Part shown: positions 12,201 to 23,081 of the stretch, piece by piece
Position numbering within the stretch: position 1 is the stretch's first letter
How the letters are laid out: every line of letters begins with the position of its first letter
Assembly (NCBI GenBank): GCA_015680685.1
Contig: MNCI01003467.1
Span: forward strand, 2,440-66,439
Direction of reading: 5' to 3'
DNA length: 64,000 nt
Origin: Gnetum montanum
Lineage: Eukaryota > Streptophyta > Gnetopsida > Gnetales > Gnetaceae
Position numbers and translations under genes: made by a program
The notes under the pieces: model-generated
The model's database searches: none
The model's input: only the letters and a program-made list of their open reading frames with translations
What the model was told of the DNA's origin: nothing

Positions 12201-12768
12201 TTTAAGGACCATGATAACTGCTACTAGATGTAGAAAAAATTCACAACATTTATAGAAGATTTATTGAAATAAGAAACAAGTGGACCATATGTGGAATACC
12301 CAATTTTGGTATCTAGGATACCATTGTAATGTTTGGGTATGAGAAACAACGTGGGAAGCTCTAACTTTAAGAGGTGGAATAGAAAAGTTAGGGTATAAAA
12401 CCTTATTCAAACATCTTAGAAATTGCCGAAAACTAAAGAGTTAGATCTAAAACCTTACAGAGATGGAGATGTGCACTTGAAATATCAAACACATGAATTT
12501 GAATATGTATATGTATTTCCCATCATCCTGTGATATGGTTTCATTAATTTAATATTACTAATGTTTTATATTTCCTAGTAATGTGCTTATAGGTAGATAC
12601 TAATTTTAAAAATACCTTATTTTTATATGTAATTATACCTATATATCTTAGATGTCTACTACTTTTCTTGTTTTGTGTTGGTATGCTTAAGTGATTTTAA
12701 TAAGTTGTGCAATTTAATTTTTCATAATGTTGCTCTAGTCTAAGTCTAAATTAGATGGTGTTACAAGT

Positions 12769-12780
12769 TGGTATCAAAGA
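12769..12780 (+). other. Possible primer-binding site (tRNA-iMet) of an LTR element
   Basis: TGGTATCAAAGA differs at one base from the TGGTATCAGAGC complement of the plant initiator tRNA-Met 3' end. It is preceded by GTTACA (12760-12765), as expected of an LTR end. The LTR start and the coding region of this element could not be found, so only the junction is reported. The AT-rich sequence 12200-12765 would be the LTR and 12781-13200 the 5' leader. Neither holds a recognisable gene. Confidence 0.45.
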
Positions 12781-13209
12781 TATGTTATTGAGAAGAGCTT
12801 GTTAGATGTTTAAAAGCTAATAATTTGATGGACATGGAAGTAGAATGGGTTGAATTTGTAGCTATTTTCAAAGAGATATATATGTTCAAGAAGTAAATCA
12901 AAACTAATTAATTGTACAACTTTTAGTAGGGTGTTATCACAAAATTTAAAATATAATGGTAATTTTCTTTAACTAGAGTTTGCATCATACATTTATGTAA
13001 ATGAAGAGGAGAAGACTAAGAGATGTATCATGGAACATAAAGAATACATAGAGAAATTCGTGTTTCTCTTTCACTAACCTACTAGGAGGTAGCATACATT
13101 AAGACATCAACTATTAAAAGGAGCCTAGCTTTAAGTGAAAATAAGAACAAAAAGTTCAAGAGTGGTGTAGGGAGACCTCTTTTGATTCCCTTTTTCTTTT
13201 CTTACATGT

Positions 13210-13525
13210 GTATTTTTATAGGTTTTAGGCTCCATGGAGATATATTAGAGGCCATTGAGTCATCTTGACTAAGATCTGATCTCTAAAGAAAGATGTCTGA
13301 GAAGACAAGAGATGTTTGGGCTAAGTTAAGAGCTTAGAGGAGACATTGTAAAAATTTGATAGATGTCTTAGGTGAGACATATTATAAATGCATGATACAT
13401 CTTAGATATTAGTAAGACATTTCACAAAATGTTAAGATATCTAAATTGAGATGTCTCTAGAAGAGCTAAGACATCTCAGCTATAGTAGAAGATGTCTCAA
13501 CTAGGAGTAAGATGTCTTTCCAAAA
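13210..13525. repeat. Tract of AGATGTCT/AGACATCT words
   Basis: About a dozen copies of AGATGTCT or its inverse complement AGACATCT, exact or with one change, occur in 310 bp with irregular spacing. It is not a regular tandem array. The same word tract recurs at 16640-16870. The function is unknown; such tracts may mark LTR regulatory regions of one family. Confidence 0.65.
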
Positions 13526-16039
13526 TTGCTAGTTTTGCAACAAGGCAGTATGCAAAGGACAAAGATGATTTGGATGGGTAGGGAAACTTTGAAAATTTCC
13601 ATTCCAAGTTTAGAAATAGATAAGACAAGATGAAAAAAATGAAAAATAGTGGAGGATCTTCAAGTTGAGCTTGAGGAAGATTTCCTAAGATTTTTTCTTG
13701 ATTAGATAATATATATGAATTATGTTTCATGCTTATATCATGAAAAAATAAGATATCATGTAAGTTCATGTTTGAAACACCAAAAAAATAATCATGTTAT
13801 AAATTATAACCTTTATTTCCGAATTTGATGCAAGATCTTATTGTAAATATAAGATTTGTAGTCTATGAGCTACAATCTTGCATACCTTAGCTTTTTATAG
13901 TTGAAAAAAATGCCTTAAAAGTTGTCATTACCTCAGTTTCCAAGTGGAAAAAGGTATCTCATATTTTTATTTGACCTTGGGAAGGCTGAAAATAGAATTT
14001 TTATGGGTTTTAATGGGGGTATAGCCTCAACTACGTTGGAACTATCTACCCTCAAGCTTAGATGGAATAGATGGGATTTTCCATTTTGAACCCATCATCA
14101 TCATCAACATAGTCATGGCAAATCTTAAGAAATTGCAACATGGATAGCATAGACAACATTTCCTAGTGGTTTCTATATTTTCCAATATTTTTAACATTTT
14201 CCATAGTTTCCAACATTTCCTAACAACTTTAGTGTAGTACCAAGGCTAGCATAGGTGGGATGGTGTTAGAATAGTCACAAAAGTTTGTTTATTATTTATA
14301 GTAAATGAATGAACTTTGGTGATTGTGGTGTATTCCAAACTTACTATAAATGGTGACTATGCTAAATATTATAACTATGTAACATGAAAATTGACATCAA
14401 TCTATCAGTAATCATGACAGTGATGTGTAGACCCTGAAAAGAGTAATTCCATGCCTATATAAATCCAACATAGATATCTTATTCTAGTTACACCACTTTT
14501 TGGCATAACAACATCATAACTTATTCCATATCCTAAAAGCACTTTGCAACCAAGAGCCTTACAACCTTGCAACCCATTTGAGCAAAAACTAATACCTATG
14601 CTAGGCATAATGACTTCCATGTAATACCATTGCACCAAAGGTGGTATACCATTTGTGGTCATATTGTTAATTCCAGTGGAAACTAGTGTAGAGTTGCTTG
14701 AAACTAGAGCTAGGAGGTATCTTGCTCATGGAGTTTCAAGTGCAAACCATAGGCTTTAATGAACTTCAAGCTCCCTCAAGTGACTTCTTATGCACCTAGC
14801 ACAAGATCTATACTTTTTGAACTTACCACTTTCTCTTTCATTTTAATAGAGTTGTAGTTCATTATTGTGTAGATCTAATTTCATGTTTTCATTTCTATGT
14901 CCTTTTCCATTCCAGATATGCAATTTCATTTCTATTTACATTTATGTTTTCATTTTTTTTACATTTACATTTCTATTTAAAAATTTCATAAGTCCCTAGG
15001 GGATTGGCTAGACCATTCAAGGTGCCGTGAATTCCTTTTTTGGAGGTTCTTGGGATTCAAGGCTAAAAATGTTCCAATGCCTAGGATATTTCAGTTTCCA
15101 TTCTAACAATGAAATTTTCTAGGTCTAATAGTTTTCTAGTGTTAGAAGGAGGGCCTCCACCCATATTCTTCACCATAAATCCTTTTCCAATATTTTTCCA
15201 ATACCAAGTCCACTACATTTCTAGCTCTAAGATCCAATTCCATTATTCTGTTAAGACCAACATTTGTTTCCTAAACTCTTTCCTACATCCCTTAGCATAG
15301 TTGTAGTAATCAAGTTGGATGTTTCCACTATACTTTTAGGGCAGTCATTAGATTTTTTGGAACCAGTGTAGTCCAAATCTAAGTCCTATTCCCTTTTGGA
15401 AGTCCTATTTTGTTTTGGAAGCATTATTTCATTCCAGAAGTCTTATTCCATTTCCTAAGCTCTATTCCATTCTAGAAGCATTTTTCCATCCAAAAACATC
15501 ATTTCTATTAGGAAAGACCAATTTTGTTGCTAGGAAAATCATTTTTTTTTTCATTTTCACCACTCAACATAGTTTGTTGGAAATTGTCCTATCTATTCCA
15601 TAGTACACAACTGTCTATTGTGTAGTATTTCACAATAGCAGTTTTCCATTACCTTTCCATTTGTATTAACTATGTTAGTGGATTATTACTCTTATTACCT
15701 TTTTACTAAAAATAATAAAAAAGTTAAAACTATATTTTTTTGACAATTTCTTTCATTCAGTCAACCATTTTTTCCTTTAAATTCACTAATAATGAATCTA
15801 GTCAATAGGCCATAAGGTTCAATGACCTCAAGGACCTTGCCATAGTAGAATGTAGGAAATACTTAAGGCTTAGGAGGAAAACCCTACATTTTTTATGATA
15901 AATAAAGATCACTATAATTTCGTTTACATGAAAATTTAGGCTAGCATGCTAATTCCAAAGATGGAAGTAGAAGCCAAAAGGGAATATGAGCTCATACACC
16001 ATGCTGGGAATGTGGATGGTTGAACTTAGAAAGGGGGGG
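13526..16039. other. Non-coding, partly low-complexity sequence
   Basis: No supported gene. Pyrimidine-rich stretches occur at 14160-14225 and 14880-14985. A loose repeat of TTATTCCATTCCAGAAG-like units occurs at 15400-15530. The right end is a purine run with seven or more G (about 16028-16039) leading straight into the assembly gap. This could be the polypurine tract of an element or simply a homopolymer that stopped the assembly. Confidence 0.5.
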
Positions 16040-16081
16040 NNNNNNNNNNNNNNNNNNNNNNNNNNNNNNNNNNNNNNNNNN
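16040..16081. other. Assembly gap (42 N)
   Basis: Forty-two N follow a poly-G run. The sequence across the gap is unknown and its length may be nominal. Confidence 0.98.
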
Positions 16082-17983
16082 AAAGCACACACACAAAATT
16101 TAATGTGGTTTCCCAAGTTGAGTGGTCCACACTTGTAAGATAGATCACAAGCACACCTCAGGACTTTGTTATTCTCAAATGTGGTTTGAAGGGTACCACA
16201 CCTTGTACAATCCCTAAGCCCTACTAAGGAATGTTATACTGTTGCACCAACCACTCAACCCCATAGGATCCCATCAGGCTTAGAATATGGTTTCTAGGCT
16301 TTCACAACCAACTACTCAATCTTGTAGGATCCCAGCAAGCTCAAGTAAGATGCCTTCTCACAAGAAGCACATTAACCCTATAGGGTCTAAGGAAGAACAT
16401 AAATTACAAGGGATGAATGCAAATTAGTTTGTTGATACTTGTACTTTGAGGTACATCACACTTTACAATGGATAAAAGATAATATAATGAGGAGTAATAA
16501 GGATTAACAAATGATTATATAAGATATTGCATATTTCCCAATGAGAGTGTTATCTTCTTATAGTCACCATGTTTCCAAATTCATCTTGGAACTCATGCAA
16601 CAACTAGCTAATGATAGCTAATGGTCATGGAAGTTGTCTTCTTCATGCTTGAGATGTCTTTTTGTATTTGCCTTCATTCTAGACAGATGTCTTTGTCTAA
16701 GGAAAGACATCTTTCTAAAAATATTCTCTATTCTAGAAAGACATCTTCATTTCGTGAAGACATATTTGCCTAATGAAAGATGTCTATTGATTCTTGGATA
16801 TGCCTTTATCCATGCATCCTTCAATATTGCCAAGATGTCTACTATTTCTCAGAGATGTCTTTCTTTACCTTTCTTTACATGATGAATTCTTCATTCCTTG
16901 TTCATAGTCTTACACTTTTTCATGCTTGAATGATGACAAATTTGCTTATGAGTTATTTGGTCCTTAACCAAGATCATGAATTCTTTCATGTTTTCTTGAG
17001 ACCTTGTGGATGACCTTCTCCTTTGAGCTCTAAGATAGTTCATTCCTTGTCATCAATGTAGGCTTTGTCTCATCTTAGCTTCCCAAGTACATTGTTCTAA
17101 AAACACAAAAATCACGCAACCATATACATAACCTATCTTCATTTTACTTAATGTTTTGAGACACCAAAAGGTCCAAAATCTTCCTCTTCTTGGTTATGTT
17201 CAAAACATAAGAAAAGGATTAGTAGACAAGAAAATAATTCTAAATACAACATAACCTACTCTCCCCATTTTTGAATAGTAGCAAAATGGATAATGCACAT
17301 TAACTAGTTAAAGAGACATCATAAAAGTGAAATATCATATAATATGTATAATTAACATGTGATAATCTTAAGGAGATAAAGACATTGCGTAAATGAGTGC
17401 ACATCGTTTAGCATTGAGTTTCATGAAGATCTTTCCTTAATTTGTCAAGAATTGATCCAAGTCTTTTAGGTGATATTCAAACTTAAAGCTTGAAGAGAAG
17501 TATAATCCTTGAAGATCCACTAACCTATCTCTAAACCAATAAGTTATTAGTAGTTTGTATCACATGATTCATTAATATTCTAATACTTTCCATCATTGTA
17601 AAACATCAGAAAATTAATAGGGCATATCTTTATGATAGAAATACATGAACTAGAAAGTACATCTAAAGGCAAAGTATTCAAGGGATGTTTTAATCAAAAC
17701 CATGGATACTTTTTCTTAAACAAAATAACCATGTTCTTGCTCATATTGTTGTAAGAAATAATATCAACCATTTTCTTTCTTTTATAAAAATATAGGTGCT
17801 TTTTTCTTCAGCTGATGCTTGAATATCAAATAGATGGGTTGATGATAAATTGAGATATGATCTTTTCAGTTCAAAAACAAGAAGCTACAAGTAAACCAAA
17901 AAGGACTAATAACACACAAGTTGATGCCAAAGACTAAAGATAGATCATATAGGAACAAGAAGTTTATTAATTTGAAAGAATTG
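16082..17983. other. Non-coding sequence, probable LTR-element debris
   Basis: No supported gene. The first part holds 'AATTTAATGTGGTTTCCC' (about 16097), similar to the 'GTGGTTC' leader motif seen at the edge of some plant LTR elements. It also has direct near-repeats around 'CCAACTACTCAATC / CCAACCACTCAACC' (16250-16325). The AGATGTCT tract at 16640-16870 is listed separately. The remainder to 17983 is AT-rich and featureless. Confidence 0.4.
16640..16870. repeat. Second AGATGTCT/AGACATCT word tract
   Basis: At least eight copies of AGATGTCT or AGACATCT lie within 230 bp, some paired as inverted repeats around short spacers. It matches the composition of 13210-13525 and suggests both tracts come from the same element family. 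Confidence 0.65.
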
Positions 17984-18817
17984 TGATGAGTGGTTAGGTA
18001 CCCGTACGCCCAACCATATGAATATGAGCATTCATGAATGATCTGATTGAACTCTAAGGATTAAGTGCTTATGCACTTACACAGAACAAGGATGGGTTAT
18101 GCGATCATTGTCTTCCCAAGCTTACTTTTAAGACACAGTTGTATGGTTCAATAAACTTGAGGTATATGATTTTTATGCTTTTTATGTTTATGTTCTTGGT
18201 GCTTAAAATGAAGAAATGAAATAATTGACTAACTAATTTGATTCAACTAATTAACTATGCTCCAACTAGTTCTAACACCAGCATTTGTTCCCACTTTTCG
18301 GACACATGTTGAACTAATGTAACACTAATAGGATTACTAAATTCTAGTCGTTACTGGGTTACCAAGTGTTTAACATATGCTTGAAGTGGTCATACTGAGT
18401 GTGCTAATTCATTTATAATTAAAAATTCAATAAAAATAACATTAGTTAACTAATGAGGGTAGCAAATAATAGTAAATAACATGTAAATGAAATGATTAAG
18501 CTATTTTGAATGTTGCAAGGTTTATCATGAAGTTCATCTTTATTTCTAGACACAAGGTATGCTTAGGTACATAATGCTTGAATAAAGATCCATTCACTTT
18601 ATGACTCCTACTATGGACACTCAAAAATAATTCTAACTCTAGAAAGGAAAAACTACAAGGGTTTGGCTAAGGGACTATGGAACTAACTATGAAATGAAGT
18701 TCCCTTGTCTCTTATTTATATGCAATGAGACAAGTTCTGATATTGCATGTCCAATATCACTTTGGCAACTCTGATATCACGTATCTAATATTGAGGGTAT
18801 GATATTGGGACTCAGCA
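17984..18817 (-). repeat. A2 3' LTR (834 bp)
   Basis: On the plus strand it runs from TGATGAG (17984) to CTCAGCA (18817). In element sense it starts TGCTGAG and ends CTCATCA. A minus-strand TATA box lies at about 18711-18723. The U3 (18730-18812) has about five GATATY/AATATC words. The adjoining TACCCCCATG (18818-18827) is the complement of the polypurine tract. Homologous end to end with 6312-7158. Confidence 0.9.
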
Positions 18818-19032
18818 TACCCCCATGACTGAATGAAATCTTGTCCTAGAGTTCCTTACAAAATATTGGAAAGGTATGGAATTATTGACTGAACAATAAC
18901 TGAGAGTGATATGGAATGACAGAATAAAAGTGCCCAGTGAATGAATCAACAAACATATTACAGCATTGGTATCCATAACCATTGTTGTCAACACTGTACA
19001 TAGATGACATCCAGATCCTCATTTGATAGCTT

Positions 19033-19075
<43 letters not shown>

Positions 19076-20565
19076 TAATGAGGCATGTTACTGCCGATGT
19101 CAAAATTGTGCACACCATTATTCATTCACAGCCACATGATCAAGCTTGTTCCCTACGTAAATGCTTTTTTCTCTAGTCCATCTTGAGTGCTCCCTCCTAT
19201 CCCAATCCATTGTTCATGTAATCACCATCTACACATACAACACAGTCAAAAATTAGTAAGGATAGATAAGATATAACATAACTGATACCTTGCCTCAATA
19301 AGAAGCACCTTGGCTAGGTTGTAAGCATGGTAGATACAAGGTTAGAGTTTTGTAATTGATAACTACCCAACATGTAGGGGTGAGATGAGTAATGAAATGG
19401 AAAAATTTGTGACAGGCCCCCACAACTAAGAGTGAACCTCTGGTAGCAATAGGATGGAAAATGAAATAATAAGAAAGATGAGAGAAATAACTATGGTGAA
19501 GCCAATAAAAGAAAAACAAAGATAGATGTTATGGATGGGGTGAAATGAGAAATAGTTGATTGCAAGAAATATGTAAGGGAAAGAACTTAACAATTTCTTT
19601 AAAAAGGAATGCCAGTGGATCCTCCCTGTAGGCTCATGCCCTTTATGCCTTGACAAATTCACAAACCTTTCCATAGGCTCTAGGAATGACATAAGGAGAC
19701 AATGGTTAAGAACTTACACACAATATTTTACCAAAGAATAATAATGCATCAACCAAGATATGGACTAATCATAAAATTGGAAATGAGGTGGAATATGGAA
19801 TGAAATACAGGAAGAGAAAATGCAGTGGAATCCAAAAATCAAGGTTGTGTGAAGTCCCTTGTGTATTGTGTGGTTAAGTATACTTAATAAAATTCTGTCC
19901 AAATATAGATTCAGACTAATCACATCAAGTGACCTTGCATCAATACACTTGACCAACCTATCCTCCTAAAGTAATAAGAATGCTTTTACAAAGTAACTAC
20001 CATTCCAACAAGAGAAGACTAGAGGAGCAGGAAGCAAGAAAGGGCCTTAGTTAGAGGGAACCTTTAGGCATGGGTAACATGTCTTTTTAGTGCCATAACC
20101 AGTGCTTGTAGCCCATGTTTCTTTATTTTTTCTAAGAAGTATGCCTTGAATTCCCACTAGTTTTTTTTTCTATTTTGAGTGAGAACCACACCATGCAAAG
20201 ACTTGTGTGATTTAGTTAACTTCCTGATATTGGTCAATGGTGGAATGGTAGAAAACCTATGAAAAACATCCAAGTAGCCAAGAGAATAGCTAGCACAAAT
20301 ACATCAAATCCTCTTGAAGTCACACCCATTTCAACCCAATTGAATCTTTCCTTGGTTGGAAAAATACCAAACCACCAATTCATTAATAAGTTTGCTTAGA
20401 AAAAGGGATAGTACATTTCCAAAATAAAGGGAGACCATAGAGTTGTATGGATGAATGGATGACGTGGACTCATTGCCTATTTTATCAAAAGAACCCATAT
20501 CTTAGCATCAACATTAAAAGTCAAAGGTAAAAACCAAACATTAGCAATCAACACCATTATGGTAC
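18818..20565 (-). other. A2 3' untranslated region with (GA)n microsatellite
   Basis: Non-coding, collinear with A1 4301-6311. A pure GA run of about 38 bp lies at about 19035-19072, where A1 has only a short CT-rich stretch, so the microsatellite expanded after the copies separated. It creates a spurious Ser-Leu-rich frame on the minus strand. Confidence 0.75.
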
Positions 20566-20656
20566 ACTTATTATACGACGAGTGAGAGTAATTCAAAAAA
20601 AAAAACGTAANACTTATTATACGACGAGTGAGAGTAATTCAAAAAAAAAAACGTAA
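20566..20656. other. 45-bp exact duplication around a single N (assembly artefact)
   Basis: Bases 20566-20610 and 20612-20656 are identical, including an 11-A run, and are separated by one N at 20611. This is the signature of two contig ends that overlap but were joined without merging. It should be read as one copy. Confidence 0.85.
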
Positions 20657-20884
20657 TAGAGAAAGAAATAATAAAAATGTTAATGATGGTGTAAAAAAAA
20701 ACAAGTAAAGATGAAGAATGTGTAAAACAACAAAAAAAAACAAAGGAAACTGAGGGCTTAGATTGGTTAGAATTGGTGGCCATCTCCCCCATGACTAAGT
20801 TGGAAGGAGGAGATTCAAAATAATGAGCAAGGTTGTCCATTAACAAAGGTAGTGTTAGTATTAGCCATTTGAGGCTCATGAAAA

Positions 20885-21950
20885 GGTTTTGTTTACTAGA
20901 TGTTGACTAATAATTTCCTATCTAGGCTTCTAGGTTTATAGGCCATCATGGCCCTTGAAGGAAAATTTTCATGAATGATATAAGGTCCTTCCATAGTGTT
21001 TGAAATTTAGTTCATTGTGGCACACATGCGGGATTCCAATAAAGAACCTTATCTCCTAGTTGATATGTAACTTTCCTAATTCTTAGGTCATGACGTTACT
21101 TGTTGAAGGCCTTCTACAATTTGTTGGATGACAGGGTGGATAGTCAATTTTCATCTAGCAACTTAAGGTTTATTAACCATTCTTTCTATGCTAGACTAAG
21201 GTCAAGGTTGAGGTCACATGTTGTAGATAGTGTACAAAGCTTAGCTTGGATAGGAAGTGTTGGAAGTTTGCTATACACTAACTCATAGGGAGAATAGCCT
21301 ATAGGGAGTTTCCATGTGGAGTGGTATGCCCAAAGAGCATCGCTTAGTTTGGTGCTCTAGTCTCACCTATATTTGCTAATGGTTTGTGTCAATATTTTTG
21401 TGATCTTCCTATTGGTGATCTTGGTTTGACCATTTGCTTGAGGATAATATGGTGTAGTTAGCTTATGCTCAACTCCAAAGCATTGCATTAATTTTTGAAA
21501 GGTCACACCTATGAAATGTGTACCATTATCAAAAAGAAGTGCATGAGGCATGGCAAACCTATTTACAATTTTTTGTTGAACAAATCATGCAGTGGTAGAT
21601 GATGTACAATCAGTAACAATGGCTACCTATGCCCACTTTGTAAAATAGTCAACAACAACAATAATGTAGAATTTTCCATTGGACATTGGTGTGATAGGCC
21701 CCATAAAATCAAAACCCCATATGCCGAAGGGTTCTAAAGGTTAAATCCATTGTTGTGGACTCTCCATTCTAGTATTCATTCTCCCATTGCATTGGCAGCA
21801 CTCACAAGATTGGATGAAATGATGAGCATCCTAGAACAATGTAGGCCAATAATATATTGTAAGTAATATTTTAATAGCTGTTCATCTCCTAGCATAATGA
21901 TCCCCACAAAGGCCCTCATGAGTGTCTTAGAAAACTCTCAATTGATCTAC
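20885..21950 (-). pseudogene. A2 integrase
   Basis: Reading leftwards on the minus strand: 'HEGLCGDHYARR' and a Cys pair (zinc-binding part), 'IWGFDFMGP' (first Asp), 'LLFDNGTHF' (second Asp, about 21530), then 'PYYPQANGQTKITNRKI' (about 21405-21455). The catalytic Glu position is Lys, as in A1. 'LWAYHSTWKLPIGYSPYELVY' is conserved at about 21290-21340 and the C-terminal part runs to about 20885. An uninterrupted stretch of 62 codons lies at 21363-21551; stops occur on both sides. No chromodomain is seen. Confidence 0.88.
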
Positions 21951-22189
21951 ATTGGCAGCATACCATCAAACCAAGCCATCAGAACATACCTTATAAAGAT
22001 GTCCATTGATTTCCATGAAATATTTAGCTCGATGAAGAAACTGCTATTTCTTTTTAACATCTAGCCATTGTAGTGCTTCTTGTGTGAGAAGATAGGTAAG
22101 AATGCTACTATACCAATTTGTATCTATGGGTGATTGATTGTGTATTACACCTACAAAATGGATTTCATCAAGGAAGTGATCAAAAATTA

Positions 22190-22640
22190 GGTATTCATTC
22201 TCTTTGTTGTCCCATTGCAACTAAGATAAATGATCAGCAATAACATTCTCGGTTCCTTTATGATTAATCATCGTAAGATCAAACTCTTGTAAGATCACAA
22301 GCCATTATATGATGTGAGAGCTCACCATTGGTTTATTTATTAGGAATCATATTGCATTATGGTCTATGTGTACAAATATCTTATAGCCCAATACATAGTG
22401 CCTATATTTTTCTAGTGCAAACACCACAACCATTAACTCTTTTTTTGTTGTGGTGTAGTTGAGCTATGCACCAACAATACTTCAACTTGCATAGTGAATG
22501 TAATAAGGTTGGTTTTAGTCATATAACTATGTAAGTATGACACATAAAACAAAATTGGACACGTTAGTCATTATATGGATTAGTATGGACTAGTCAGGAG
22601 CTTGTAGAATGGGCATTTCTACGAGCTTTTGTTTCAAGGT
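22190..22640 (-). pseudogene. A2 RNase H
   Basis: The frame can be followed through 'MTNVSNFVLCVILT', 'ELMVVVFALEKYRHYVLG', 'FVHIDHNAI' and 'NVIADHLS'. These correspond one to one with the RNase H of A1 and keep the acidic catalytic residues D, E and D. Stops interrupt it at several Trp and Gln codons. It lies directly downstream of the RT in element sense. Confidence 0.85.
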
Positions 22641-23081
22641 TTGGAAAGATAACTTGGATTCCTTGCTCTATTAAAAGGATATGTCCTTCTTTGTTAATTC
22701 TACCGATGATTTTGCAATCTACAAAAAGTTCTTGATAAAGTGTCTATAATAGCTAGTATGTCCAATGAATGATCGAATGTCTTTTATAGTTTGAGGTTGA
22801 CAATTGATTTTTTGGATGACTTTAATTTTGTCAGGATCTACCTCCATTCCTACTTGTGAAATTTTATGCCCTAATACAGTGCCCTCTTGGACCATTAAGT
22901 GGCTTTTCTACCAATTGAGCCTTAGGCTAGTTTCTATACATCGTTTCAGTATTTGATCTAATTGGTCAAATGCTTGTTTGAAGTCTGCTTCGTAGGTGGA
23001 GAAATTATCCATAAAGACCTCCATACCATTTCCTATTTGCTACTAAAATATACTTAGAACTAGATGTTGAAAGGTTGCTGG
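22641..23081 (-). pseudogene. A2 reverse transcriptase, C-terminal part
   Basis: The catalytic box reads 'VFMDNFSTY' (about 23010-23035), so the second Asp of FMDD is Asn, a single G-to-A change. 'LMVQEGTVLGHKIS' and 'KDIRSFIGHTSYYRHFIKNF' follow. At 23081 the homology to A1 stops just after 'ATFQHLV' in element sense, at the B1 boundary. The upstream continuation ('TFAYRK' to 'FGLCNAP') is at 42013-42095. Confidence 0.88.

Larger units (their letters stand above)
17984..23081 (-). mobile_element. A2: Athila-like Ty3/gypsy element, interrupted by B1
   Basis: This is a second copy of family A on the minus strand. Read leftwards from 23081 it has the RT C-terminal half, RNase H, integrase, long 3' region, polypurine tract and 3' LTR. 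The RT is cut at 23081 in the middle of the 'GLCNAP-ATFQHL' region by the insertion of B1. The missing upstream RT piece is found at the far end of B1 (42013-42095). The sequence beyond that is replaced by other DNA, so gag, protease and the 5' LTR are gone. It is full of stops and not active. Confidence 0.9.

Noticed and set aside
18882-19118. Minus-strand frame with a Ser-Leu repeat resembling a membrane segment
   Set aside because: It is the translation of the (GA)n microsatellite in the A2 3' UTR; A1 has no such frame.
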